A stretch of DNA of 64,000 nt from Mesomycoplasma hyopneumoniae J (lineage in GTDB: Bacteria > Bacillota_I > Bacilli_A > Mycoplasmatales > Metamycoplasmataceae), in NCBI RefSeq assembly GCF_000008205.1, contig NC_007295.1, positions 62,001 through 126,000 on the forward strand, written 5' to 3'. The notes below the pieces were generated by a model. That model ran no database searches, had not been told where the DNA came from, and saw only the letters and a list, made by a program, of their open reading frames with translations. Of this stretch, positions 35,947 to 45,453 are shown piece after piece; the stretch's first letter is position 1; every line of letters starts with the position of its first letter. Position numbers and translations under genes: made by a program.

Positions 35947-37230
35947 TTAATTTAAAAACATCTTTTCAAATTCAGGTTCAGGATTAATACTAAAAGTCTT
36001 TGGAATTAAATCCTGGATTTGTCTAAGATCAATTGGACTAGATGAATATAGACTAAAAATTAATTGATCTTCTTGGACATATTCACCGGTTTCAACCTCA
36101 AGGGAGATTCCAGCCTCATAGTCAATTTTTTGGTTTAATTTTGTTCTCCCCCCACCTAAAAAAGCAACAATTTTTCCAAAAATCAAGGCATTTTCTCATT
36201 TAATATAACCATTTTGAGGTGCAAAAATTTGCTCTTTATAAGCGGGAATTCAAAAATTTGAGGACTGAATTAATGTCAGATTTCCACCTTGAGCACTTAC
36301 CATTTTCAAAAAAAGTTCATAGGCTTGACCAGATTCAATTACATCTTTTACTTTTTCGCGGGCTTTTTCAATTTTAATTTTTTCAAGTTCTGTTAAGGTT
36401 TGAGCAACTAACTCGCTTGCAAATTCACTAAGTTGGGACTGATTTCCTTGAAGAATCGAAAGTGATTCAATAATTTCGTTTTTATTTCCAATCATTTTTC
36501 CTAGCGGTGCTTCCATGTTAGTGATTTTAACGATAGTTTTTTTTCCAAATTTTTTCCCTAACATTTTAATTTTACTAGCTAATTTTTTGGCTTTTGGCAG
36601 TTCAGTCATAAAAGCGCCATTACCACATTTCACATCAATAAGGATAACATCGGCCCCAGTTGCAATTTTTTTAGACATAATTGAACTAGCAATTAAAGGA
36701 ATCGAGGAAACTGTCCCGGTGACATCTCGAAGAGCATAAATTTTTTTATCAGCCGGAACAAGTGCGTTTGATTGGGCAACAATTGCAAGTCCAATTTTTT
36801 GAACTTGTTCTAAAAAATTGGCCTCAGTTAATTGGGTTTTAAACCCAGGTATTGACTCTAATTTATCAATTGTTCCACCTGTAAAACCAAGTCCTCGTCC
36901 TGACATTTTTGCTACTTTATAACCAAGGGAAGCAAAAATAGGTCCAATAATTAAAGAAATTTTATCGCCAACTCCTCCTGTTGAGTGTTTATCAATTTTA
37001 ATTCCGTTAATTTTCGAGAGATTAATTGTATTTCCTGAGGCGATAATTTCACGGGTAAAATAAAAAAGTTCATCATCATCAAGACCGTTAATTAAAATGG
37101 CCATTAAAAAAGCCGAAAATTGATAGTCAGTAATTAGGCCGCTTTGAAATCCGTTGATCATAAAATTAATTTCTTCAGCCGAAAGTTTATGTTTTTGTGA
37201 TTTTTTTTCAATTATTTCGAATAAACTCAT
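35947..37230 (-). CDS. deoA: Pyrimidine-nucleoside (thymidine) phosphorylase
   Basis: 427 aa, splits thymidine/uridine/deoxyuridine with phosphate. Start chosen at CAT 37228-37230 (MSLFEIIEKKSQKHKLS), the family start, 4 nt after the deoD stop; an upstream in-frame Met at 37260 lies inside deoD. Signature KIDKHSTGGVGDKISLI and KMSGRGLGFTGGTIDKLESI contain the phosphate-binding Ser/Thr and the Lys. The C-terminal PYNP domain is complete (GKIVAFLGGGRTKLN). Works with DeoD in nucleoside salvage. Confidence 0.95.
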
Positions 37231-37234
37231 AATA

Positions 37235-37933
37235 TTAAATAGCCTCAAGAGCAATTTCAATCATTTCCACAAATTTTTCCTGTCTTGTAACCGAATCAAG
37301 TTCAGATTTTGTGATTAAATTATCGGAAATAGTAAGAATTGAAGCTGCTTTTTTTCCGAGATAATTAGCGATTGTAAAGAGCGCAAAAGATTCCATCTCG
37401 ACTGCTTTTGCCTTTGATAGTTCAATAGTTTTTTCTAAATTACGACTTGAGTAAAAAACATCGGTTGAGTGAATTCTTGTATAAAGTGGATTTAGTCCTA
37501 ACTTTGTAGCACTATGGAATAAATTTGCTACTAAACCTGGATTAGGGTGGGCTAAATGTACTTTTTTTCCCGAAATAAGTGCGGGAAAAGAGCAAGAATC
37601 TGATCAGGCTGAATTAGCAATTACAAGTGAATAAACTTCAAGATCTTTATCATAAGAACCTGCTGAACCAATTCGAATTATTTTTTCAACATCATAAAAT
37701 TTAAATAATTCATAGGCATAAATTCCAATTGATCCAGAACCCATTCCGGAAGCGGCAATAGTTACTTTTTTTCCTTTATATTCACCAGTAAAAATCAAAT
37801 TATTTCGAACTTTTGAGACTAATTTAGCATCTTTTAGAAAATTTTTAGCAATAAATTCTGCCCTTAACGGGTCGCCAGGCATTAAAACTATCGGTGCAAT
37901 TTCGTTTTTTTTAGCTTCAATATGTGCTGTCAT
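37235..37933 (-). CDS. deoD: Purine-nucleoside phosphorylase, DeoD type
   Basis: 232 aa, reversible phosphorolysis of purine nucleosides. MTAHIEAKKNEIAPIVLMPGDPLRAEFIA is typical of hexameric DeoD; GSGSIGIYAYELF and RIGSAGSY follow, then VEMESFALF with the Glu pair and SDNL near the active site. TGA at 37604 is Trp. Ribosome-binding site AAGGAG. Precedes deoA by 4 nt, making a salvage operon. Confidence 0.96.
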
Positions 37934-38021
37934 TTTTTCTCCTTATGTTAATTATCAAGTGATATTATAATATAAAAAGGGCATTTTTGTTAGTATTTCT
38001 TTGCAAAAAATATCTAAACTT

Positions 38022-38462
38022 TTATTTTTCAATGATAGAACAGGTATGAATAATTCTAAAATTAATCGCAAGCAAACTAAAAAAACAACCAAAAACTAGG
38101 CCAAAACTGTAATAAGTAATACCAAATTCAATTAAATTATATAGATTAAAAATTATTAAAGAGATAAAAGATAAAATTATCAAAATAAAATAAATTCTAT
38201 TATTCTTTTTTAGATAAAAATTGCAGATATCTTTTTGAAATTTAACATCTTTAAGTAAACTATTTTTTCAAAAAATTGGAGCAATTTTATCCAAAAAAGT
38301 CAAAAAAATAAAAATTATTAGCAAAATTCCGCTTAAACTATTAAGGCTAACAAAACTAATAAAATTTAAGCTTTGGAGGTAATGATAATAAATAAGGTTT
38401 TCAAAGATCGAAATAGCAAAACTGAAAAGAGCCAAAAGCCAGCTAAATTTTGTTCAAAACAT
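38022..38462 (-). CDS. Four-TM hypothetical membrane protein
   Basis: 146 aa from ATG (38460-38462), crossing TGA=Trp codons at residues 3 and about 62. Four hydrophobic segments: near 5-20, 33-55, 83-103 and 112-130. A short basic loop (KDVKFQKDICNFYLKKNNR) sits between the middle pair. No recognised family. It lies between secA and deoD on the same strand. A standard-code scan misses it. Confidence 0.6.
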
Positions 38463-38566
38463 AAATGAAGAACTATTCTTTTGTCTTTTTATTCAACTTG
38501 TTCGCTAAATTTTACCATCTTTGCCTAAAAAAACCAAGCAAAATGGAAAAATTTAGGAAAAAGTGC

Positions 38567-38656
38567 TTATTTTTCCTTTTTTTTAGTTTTTTCGCCAGTT
38601 TTTCTTAATATTGGTACGGCAAATTTAAAACTTGATTCCGGCTTGATCTTACTCAT
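38567..38656 (-). CDS. Possible 29-aa peptide overlapping the secA end
   Basis: ATGAGTAA overlap: the ATG at 38656 uses the last bases of secA, and the frame runs 29 codons (MSKIKPESSFKFAVPILRK and a Lys-rich end) to TAA. The overlap type is that of translationally coupled genes, and the composition is plausible, but so short a frame can arise by chance. Confidence 0.3.
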   Translation of the reverse strand: MSKIKPESSFKFAVPILRKTGEKTKKKEK

Positions 38657-41600
38657 TCGGGTTTTTAGCAGTTTGTTGCGCCTCTCCTTTTGTTCTTTCC
38701 AAATCCTCATTGTTATTTATATTTGTTTTTTCGTTATTATCTTCTTCCTCTGATGATATTAATTGTTTATCTGCATAATCCGCACCGAATATCAGTTTAT
38801 TATATGCATCAGGATCATTTTTAAAATCCACAAATTCAACTTTTTGGGGATTTTCATTTTGAATTTCTTCCTCTATTTCTTCAATCTCTACAATCTCTAA
38901 ATTTTGTTCTTGTATTAGGTTTTTTTCTTCCTCGCTCATCATTTCAAGTTGTTCCTGCTGCATTTTTACTAAAATATTTTGTTTTTCATCAAGAGGCATT
39001 TCCTTTTTTAGGTTAACTAGTTTGCTATCTCCGATTTTTCAAAGTTCAAATTCCTCTCCTGATTCAACCTTTTCAATTTTTAGTTTAGCAAGTTGTTTTT
39101 CAATAAATTCAGGCTGTTTTTCTTCTTTTGCTTTTCTTGCAGCCGCGATTCTCTCCTCGTTAGAGGCGATTATTTGATCAATTATTTCTTGAGGGCTATC
39201 TGCCGGATAAGAAATTGCGGTTCCATCAGACAAAATTGCTTTGATATATTCTATTTTTTCAGCATTTGAATTATTAAATAAAGAAACTATTGCCTGATAA
39301 GCGGATTCTGCTACTAAAATGTTGAATTTTTTTGTTGCTTCCTCGGTAAAAATTTGATAAGGATTTTTCTGGGAATACTGAACTAAATTAGCAGAAGATC
39401 TTAATTTGTCAATGGTGTCAATATGATTTTGTCACTGACTATCAAGTGTTGATAAAATAATATAACGTTCTGATTCAAAGTAGGTTTTTCCAAGATTTTC
39501 CTTTAAAACTGATTGGATTTGTTTAAAATAAATAGTTTCTAATTGTTTGATTAAAAATTCATTAAGTTGTTCAATGGGATAATTTTCAATTCCAATTTGC
39601 CCAAAGTTAAAATGAGTAATTCTTGATAAATTATCATTAAGAAAATTTATTAAATTTTTATAGTGAATTTCTTGATTTGGTAAAATTATAAAATCATAGC
39701 TTAAAATGATATCAACAGCCCGAATAATCATCTTCTGGATATAATGGTCAAAATTTTCAATCTGAAGCAAAATATCTCTTTGGGCATAAATTAAATCACG
39801 CTGTTGACGAATAACATCATCATAACTAAGCACAGTTTTGCGCATATCGAAGTTAAAGCCTTCGATTTTCTTTTGGGCTGCAAGTAAAACCGCATGAATA
39901 TATTTTCCTTTAATTGCCCCATTTGTTTGTCCATAAGCGCCAAAAATTTGATCAAAATTGGTAAAACGCCGAAAAAGTTGGTCCTGAAGTGAGATAAAAA
40001 ATCGCGAAATTCCCACATCACCTTGTCGTCCAGAGCGACCTCGTAGTTGGTTATCGATTCTTCTAGCTTCGGCTTTATCGGTTCCAAGAATATAAAGGCC
40101 GCCAAGTTCAGTCACACCAGGCTCTAAAATTATATCAGTTCCTCTTCCAGCCATATTTGTCGCGATTGTAATCGCATTTTTTCGTCCTGCCTTGGCAATA
40201 ATTTCGGCTTCAAGTTGGTTTTGTTTTGCATTTAATACTGTATGATAAAGTCCTTTTTGGTTTAGCATCTCCGAAAGCGTTTCAGAGTCAACAACTTGTG
40301 AGGTTCCAATTAAAATTGGCTGCCCCATTTTATGAACACGTTCAACTTCGGAAATTATAGCTTGATTTTTTTCGTGACTAGTGGCAAAAATTTCATCTTT
40401 TTCATCCTTACGAATCATCGGTTTGTTTGTCGGAATCACATTCACGCGCATATTATAAACATCGATAAATTCTTGTTCTTCGGTTTTGGCAGTCCCGGTC
40501 ATCCCTGATAATTTTTTAAAAAGGCGAAAAAAATTTTGATAGGTAATTGTTGCTAGTGTTTTTGTCTCAGGTTCAATTTCAAGCCCCTCTTTTGCTTGCA
40601 GGGCTTGCTGGAGACCTTCAGAATAAGATCTTCCAGCCATAATTCGCCCAGTAAATTGATCAACTAAGGCAATTTTGCCGTCCTGGACAATATATTCAAC
40701 ATCGCGTTTCATCACCTTATTGGCTCTCAGCGCGTTTTGAATTCGATGAACTATTTCTGAGTTTTGAATTTCATATAAATTACGAAGGCCAAAAAAAGCA
40801 TTTGCCTTATCGATTCCTTTATCATTTAATTTAATTCCCTTAGTTTCTTCATCAATATAAAAATCTTCAGCAATTAGAGTATTAACAAATTGGTTCGCGG
40901 ATAAATATTGGGCTGGAAGGTTAGTTTTGCCACCACTGATAATCAAAGGGGTTTTGGCTTCATCGATCAAAATTGAGTCTACTTCATCGATTAGGCAAAA
41001 ATTTAGTCCCCTTTGAACTTTTTCAGCTGCTGAAAAAACCATATTATCCCGGAGATAATCAAAACCTAATTCAGAATGAACCGAATAAGTAATATCGGCA
41101 TTATACATCATTCTTTTGGTATTTGCATCCATTTCGGTTTTGTTAATTCCGACTGTAAGGCCTAAAAAGTTATAGACTTTTCCATTATCTTCAGCATCTC
41201 GTTCGGCTAAATATTCATTAACAGTTGAGACAATTACCCCTTGGCCTAAAAGCGCATTAAGATAGACAGGCGGGATTGAAGCAATTGTTTTTCCTTCACC
41301 GGTTTTCATTTCAGCAACTGATCCCATATCCAAAATTAGACCCCCAAGAATCTGGACATCATAAGGGGTTTTGCCTAAAATTCGCTTGGTCGCCTCGCGG
41401 GCAACTGCGAAAGCATCAACACGAATATCCTTGAGTTTTTCGCCGTTTGCAAGCCTTTTTTTGAAAATATTGGTCTGGTTTGCCAGGTCAAAATCGGTCA
41501 TTGCACCATAAAAACTACGTTTTTGGTTAATTTGTTTCAAAAGCCGGTATGCGAGCCGTAATTCGGATGAGGTTTTAAAAAAGTTAAATAGATTTTTCAT
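38649..41600 (-). CDS. secA: Preprotein translocase ATPase SecA with acidic C-terminal tail
   Basis: 983 aa. Start at Met 41600 (MKNLFNFFKTSSELRLAYRLL); an upstream in-frame Met at 41645 is unlikely. Walker A is MKTGEGKTI, DEAD-type box is LIDEVDSILIDEA, and TNMAGRGTDI and QLRGRSGRQGD are motifs V and VI. After the helical scaffold (LDSQWQNHIDTIDKLR, W encoded by TGA at 39432) there are roughly 230 further residues, highly acidic (EIVEIEEIEEEIQNE), with no Cys/His zinc motif as found in many SecA C-termini. Drives post-translational export through SecYEG. Confidence 0.96.
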
Positions 41601-41865
41601 CGTTTTAATATGGATTTTTTGAATAATTTTACCAAAATTATTCAAAAAAATAAGAAAAGTTTATCAATTTAATTACCTATGTAATATAAATAAGAAAAAT
41701 TTAGGATTCTACTAAAATCTTAATAATTTTTTATTTTTTATAAAAAATTATATTTTTAAATTAAAAACTTATTAAAAAGAGATTTTAATTTAAAAATACC
41801 TGTTTTTCATTTATTTTTGTCATTTTAATAACTTATTTTTTAATTTATTACAAACTAAAAAATAA
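41601..41865. other. AT-rich intergenic stretch
   Basis: About 265 nt between secA and the tRNA terminator. Almost only A and T, with no reading frame of note. It must contain the secA promoter; several TATAAT-like matches on the minus strand are too many to choose from. Confidence 0.5.
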
Positions 41866-41893
41866 AAAAGATGCGTAAAATAAAGCATCTTTT
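41866..41893 (-). terminator. Terminator of the tRNA cluster
   Basis: AAAAGATGC/GCATCTTTT perfect stem, 10-nt loop, followed on the minus strand by a T-run. It lies 18 nt after the last tRNA (Phe). Confidence 0.75.
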
Positions 41894-41910
41894 CAGTCTT
41901 AAATAAGATA

Positions 41911-41986
41911 TGGTGGCTCCGACAGGAATCGAACCAGTGACACACGGTGCTTCAAACCGTTGCTCTACCTACTGAGCTACAGAGCC
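41911..41986 (-). tRNA. trnF: tRNA-Phe (GAA), CCA encoded
   Basis: Acceptor GGCTCTG/CGGAGCC, anticodon stem ACGGT/ACCGT with loop TTGAAGC, T arm GGTTCGATTCC, encoded CCA. Anticodon GAA reads UUU/UUC. Confidence 0.93.
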
Positions 41987-41987
41987 A

Positions 41988-42063
41988 TGGCGGTCTAGAC
42001 GGGGATCGAACCCGCGATCTCCTCCGTGACAGGGAGGCGTATTAACCACTTTACCACTAGACC
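41988..42063 (-). tRNA. trnD: tRNA-Asp (GTC), CCA encoded
   Basis: Acceptor GGTCTAG/CTAGACC, anticodon stem CCTCC/GGAGG with loop CTGTCAC, discriminator G and encoded CCA. One nt from tRNA-Phe. Confidence 0.95.
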
Positions 42064-42065
42064 TC

Positions 42066-42140
<75 letters not shown>

Positions 42141-42191
42141 ATAAAATTTATAAGATATTTTTGAAAAAGTACTATAAAATAAAGGATAATT

Positions 42192-42282
42192 TGGCGGGCA
42201 ATGAGGGATTCGAACCCCCGCGGGCTTTCACACCCCTGCCAGTTTTCAAGACTAGTCCCTTCAGCCACTTGGGTAATTGCCC
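42192..42282 (-). tRNA. trnS: tRNA-Ser (TGA), CCA encoded
   Basis: 91 nt with the long variable arm of class II tRNAs. Acceptor GGGCAAT/ATTGCCC, anticodon loop CTTGAAA (TGA), discriminator G, encoded CCA. Confidence 0.93.
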
Positions 42283-42286
42283 TTTT

Positions 42287-42362
42287 TGGTGGATCTAACT
42301 GGATTCGAACCAATGACCAACCGGTTATGAGCCGGATGCTCTAACCGCTGAGCTATAGATCC
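42287..42362 (-). tRNA. trnI: tRNA-Ile2 (CAT, probable lysidine-modified)
   Basis: Acceptor GGATCTA/TAGATCC, loop CTCATAA on stem CCGG/CCGG. The loop and neighbouring bases resemble Bacillus tRNA-Ile(CAT), whose C34 is changed to lysidine by TilS to read AUA. The Ile2 rather than Met call is by comparison with remembered sequences. Confidence 0.75.
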
Positions 42363-42417
42363 AGTTTAAATTTAATTTTTGCTTATTTTTTTAAAAAAAT
42401 TAAAAAAATAAGATTTT

Positions 42418-42494
42418 TGGTGGCTCCAAGGAGATTCGAACTCATGACCTTCCGGGTATGAACCGGATGCTCTAACCAACTGAGCTATAGAGCC
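42418..42494 (-). tRNA. trnM: Elongator tRNA-Met (CAT)
   Basis: Acceptor GGCTCTA/TGGAGCC, anticodon loop TTCATAC on stem TCCGG/CCGGA, as in Gram-positive elongator tRNA-Met. CCA is encoded. Confidence 0.8.
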
Positions 42495-42498
42495 ATTT

Positions 42499-42575
42499 TG
42501 GTGGAGAGGAAGGGAGTCGAACCCTCTACCTCCTGCGTGCAAAACAGGCGCTCTAGCCAGATGAGCTACCCCCCC
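42499..42575 (-). tRNA. trnA: tRNA-Ala (TGC), CCA encoded
   Basis: Anticodon stem CCTGT/GCAGG, loop TTTGCAC. The acceptor 5' strand is seven G in a row and pairs partly by G:U with CCTCTCC. Discriminator A and CCA are encoded. Confidence 0.92.
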
Positions 42576-42581
42576 AAAAAA

Positions 42582-42658
42582 TGGTGAAGAAGACAGGATT
42601 TGAACCTGCGACCACTACGTCCCAAACGTAGCGCTCTGCCAAGCTGAGCTACTTCTCC
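42582..42658 (-). tRNA. trnP: tRNA-Pro (TGG), CCA encoded
   Basis: Anticodon stem CTACG/CGTAG, loop TTTGGGA; acceptor GGAGAAG/CTTCTTC with one G:U pair. T arm GGTTCAAATCC. Confidence 0.93.
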
Positions 42659-42666
42659 AAGATATA

Positions 42667-42694
42667 ATTATACACTAAATTTTTAAAAAGTCAA
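42667..42694 (-). promoter_or_regulatory. Promoter inside the tRNA cluster (TTGACT-N16-TATAAT)
   Basis: On the minus strand TTGACT (42689-42694) and TATAAT (42667-42672) are 16 nt apart, with the tRNA-Pro 5' end about 9 nt further on. It would drive the Pro-to-Phe part independently of tRNA-Arg. Confidence 0.65.
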
Positions 42695-42739
42695 ATTTTT
42701 TTATTTTTTTAAAATATTTCTTTTAAAAAAATAAAAAAA

Positions 42740-42816
42740 TGGCGATCACGAGAGGATTCGAACCTCTGACCACAAGCTTAGAAGGCTCGTGCTCTATCCT
42801 ACTGAGCTACGTGACC
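42740..42816 (-). tRNA. trnR: tRNA-Arg (TCT), CCA encoded
   Basis: Acceptor GGTCACG/CGTGATC (one G:U), anticodon stem CGAGC/GCTTG, loop CTTCTAA. First tRNA of the minus-strand cluster. Reads AGA, the main Arg codon in AT-rich genomes. Confidence 0.92.
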
Positions 42817-42827
42817 ACGCCTAAATA

Positions 42828-42833
42828 ATTATA
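42828..42833 (-). promoter_or_regulatory. -10 box for tRNA-Arg
   Basis: TATAAT (GGTATAAT) on the minus strand, 11 nt before the tRNA-Arg 5' end; divergent from the rbgA promoter. Confidence 0.6.
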
Positions 42834-42845
42834 CCATTTTTTATT

Positions 42846-42858
42846 TATAATTTATAAT
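42846..42858 (+). promoter_or_regulatory. Two tandem -10 boxes before rbgA
   Basis: TATAAT at 42846-42851 and again at 42853-42858. The second is only 8 nt from ATG 42867, so its transcript would be nearly leaderless. Confidence 0.45.
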
Positions 42859-42866
42859 TATTTAAT

Positions 42867-43685
42867 ATGAAAATAAATTGATTTCCAGGTCATATGGCAA
42901 GAAGCATAAATGACATAGAAAATAAAGCGCGAATAGCAGATCTTTTTATTTTAATTGTGGATGGGAGATGCCCTATTTCTAGTCTAAATGAGAATTTTTT
43001 GCAGATTGCAAAACAAAAAATGACACTAGTAATAGTAACAAAAATTGATTTAGCTGATAAAAATAAATTCACTAAAATAAAAAAATTTTTTACGGATAAA
43101 AAATTTTTTATTCTCTTTGTAAATTTACGAGATTATTCAGCTAGATTAAAAATTCTATCACATTTAAATAAAATATTTAAAATAAAACAAGAAAAAAATT
43201 CAACTAAATTTTTTTCGCCAAGTCTAAAATGTTTTGTTGTCGGAGTGCCTAACACTGGAAAATCAACGCTAATAAATTTAATCACAAAATCACAACTAAA
43301 GGTAGGAAACCAACCGGGAATAACGAGAAATAATCAATGAATTAGCTATGATAAATTTCTTTTTCTTGACACCCCAGGTATCCTATTGCCAAAAATGAAC
43401 GATCAAATTTTAGCCGTAAAATTAGCTATTATTGGTTTGATAAGGTGGGAAATTCTAAATATTAGCGATCTTTTTATTGAAGCATACAAAATAATTTCTG
43501 AACAATATCCAAATTTTATTACAGATTTAAAACTAAAACCCTCACTAATTGATTCAGAGATTGAAGAAAACTTGTTGATTTTGTCCAAAAATAAAAAATT
43601 TATAAATAAAAATGGTCTAGATTTGTCTCGCTGTCGAAGATGATTTTTAATGCATATTGGCAAACAAAAAATTACACTAGATTAA
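42867..43685 (+). CDS. rbgA: Ribosome biogenesis GTPase RbgA (YlqF)
   Basis: Circularly permuted GTPase needed for late 50S assembly, 272 aa. The N-terminus is NWFPGHMARSI, the family hallmark; G4 TKIDLADK comes first, then G1 GVPNTGKSTLINL, G2/G3 QPGITR and DTPGILLP. TGA codons at 42879 (in NWFPG) and 43338 are Trp. No Shine-Dalgarno precedes the ATG and the -10 box is very close, so translation from a leaderless message is likely. Divergent from the tRNA cluster. Confidence 0.95.
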
Positions 43686-43968
43686 TTTTTTTAAGAAAAT
43701 TAAAGTTCATTAAAAAAATTTTTTAGAATAGTTAATTTTTAAAAAGATCTAAATTACTATATTAATTTAGATGCAAAAATGCGGTATTTTTCTTGTTTTT
43801 TGCCCCGCAGAAACAAGTTTATATTTTAGATTTTAACTTTATATTTTTTAGATTTTTTGCTTTTAGAAGTCTAGAAAAGTCTATAAAAAGGTTGCTTAAA
43901 ATGCAAATGAGTTTTTACCACAAACTGCAAATAAAAATTATTTGCCTGATTTTTTTACTAATTTAAAT

Positions 43969-45453
43969 TTATATGTAGTTTTTTTCTTTTGGATCTTCTT
44001 CATATTTATCTAAATAATTGTTTTTTAAATCTTCAATTAGTTCAAGTCGGCTAACTTTTTTATCAAAAACGATATTTTTATCCTTAGGAAAAGCCAGGAT
44101 TTGGAAGGCCACTTTATCAAAACTGGATTCAGGATTTGTATTAAAATTTAGTGTTAAATCCGTTTTAAAAATTGTTGTCAAAAAAATATTATTATTATTA
44201 TTATTATTTTCTGTTTTTCTAAGAACCAATTTTTCTCATTCAACCCTTTTTGAAAAATTAGTAGGGGGGGATATAGGCTGGAGAACCCCTCCTCAAAATG
44301 GTTCATAACCAATTCGTTCCCAAGTTTCGTAAATAAAAATATTATTATTTTTTAGAAATTCATCAAGTTTTTCGCTGTTTAGAAATTTTTCTTCAAAATC
44401 AGAAATTAAATCATTTTGGTCAAGTTTTAATTTAGGATCTAATTTTAAAATTCGGTCAATAATTGTTGTCTTAAATTCGTCAATATTTTTAATAATTGTA
44501 TGTTTTTTTGGTAAAAAACTGTTAGATCAAGGATTAATTTTATTTGTAATTAAATCAAGAATTTTTGGCTTTAAAGTTTTAATATTATTAATTTCTTGGC
44601 TAAAATTGATAATATTAAACATAAAAGAGGGGTAAGAAGTACTAATCTTGTTTTTTGATAAATTGTACTTTTTTGCGAGTTTATTATAAATTTTTCTAGC
44701 TTCTCCTTCAATTAATATTTTCTTTCTTTTATAGTCTATATTTTTATCATTATGGCCAGTGTAAATTTTTTCTTCAATGTTCCTAAAGGTGATTGTTTTA
44801 TTTTTAGGGTAGACTATAACATTAAAAAAAGGTGAATCATCAAAAACTACAGCGGGTTCAATTAATTTTGCATCTATAATATAATCTGGTGTAAATCTTG
44901 TGGCTATAATGTTTGAAAAACCATTTTCTTCAAAATAATAGTGGGTAACACGAGTTGGTTTTCAATATCTACCACGCTCGCCTATTATAATATTGTTTTT
45001 TTCTAAGACTTTTTCAAGAAGTTCTCCTTTTAGAAACTTGTCTTCAAATTCTGACTTGAGTTCAGAACTATTAACTTTAGCAAAATTAGGATTATTTTTT
45101 ATAATTTCTTCAGTTCTATCAACAATATTTTTTTGAAATTGCTCTAAATTTTCAATTGTTATTCTACTTTGTTCACCAAGGAATAAAAATTTGTCCCGTT
45201 GTTTTTCGGGTTGATTATAAAACAGATTTAAGGCTGAAAAAGTACCATTTTTTGCATTAAATTCTTCATAATGCTTCGCTAGTAAATTTAAAAAATAATA
45301 AGAATTATAATTTTCTGGATTGTTAATTCCCTCATCTTTGTTAAAAATTTGCTTAACAATAAAAGGAATTAAATTTCTGCAGGAAGTTAAAAAAAATGCC
45401 GGAATTAAAAGGGTTATTCCCAAAAATTTACTAAGAATTAGTTTATTTTTCAT
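43969..45453 (-). CDS. Surface lipoprotein with internal duplication, partner of the subtilisin-like protease
   Basis: 494 aa; signal with lipobox FFLTSC, acylated Cys25, so a membrane lipoprotein. The chain repeats itself: the segment around residue 130 (SEFEDKFLKGELLEKVLEKNN) and that around 340 (SDFEEKFLNSEKLDEFLKNNN) are homologous, each followed by a W/Y-rich stretch and a beta-rich stretch (FNVIVYPKNK and FQILAFPKDK). The second copy holds seven Asn from an AAT repeat at 44190-44216. The ATG overlaps the end of the protease gene by 11 nt. Function unknown; pairing suggests it presents, tethers or feeds the protease. Confidence 0.75.
44187..44213. repeat. Trinucleotide (ATT/AAT) microsatellite inside the lipoprotein gene
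   Basis: Eight or so ATT units encode the run of Asn. Length changes would add or remove Asn without shifting frame. Confidence 0.9.

Noticed and set aside
43686-43968. Possible gene or RNA between rbgA and the lipoprotein
   Set aside because: No frame over about 20 codons with usable signals and no clear promoter-terminator pair on either strand.
44187-44213. Short repeated array as CRISPR
   Set aside because: It is a simple ATT microsatellite in a gene; no spaced direct repeats or cas genes are present anywhere in the window.
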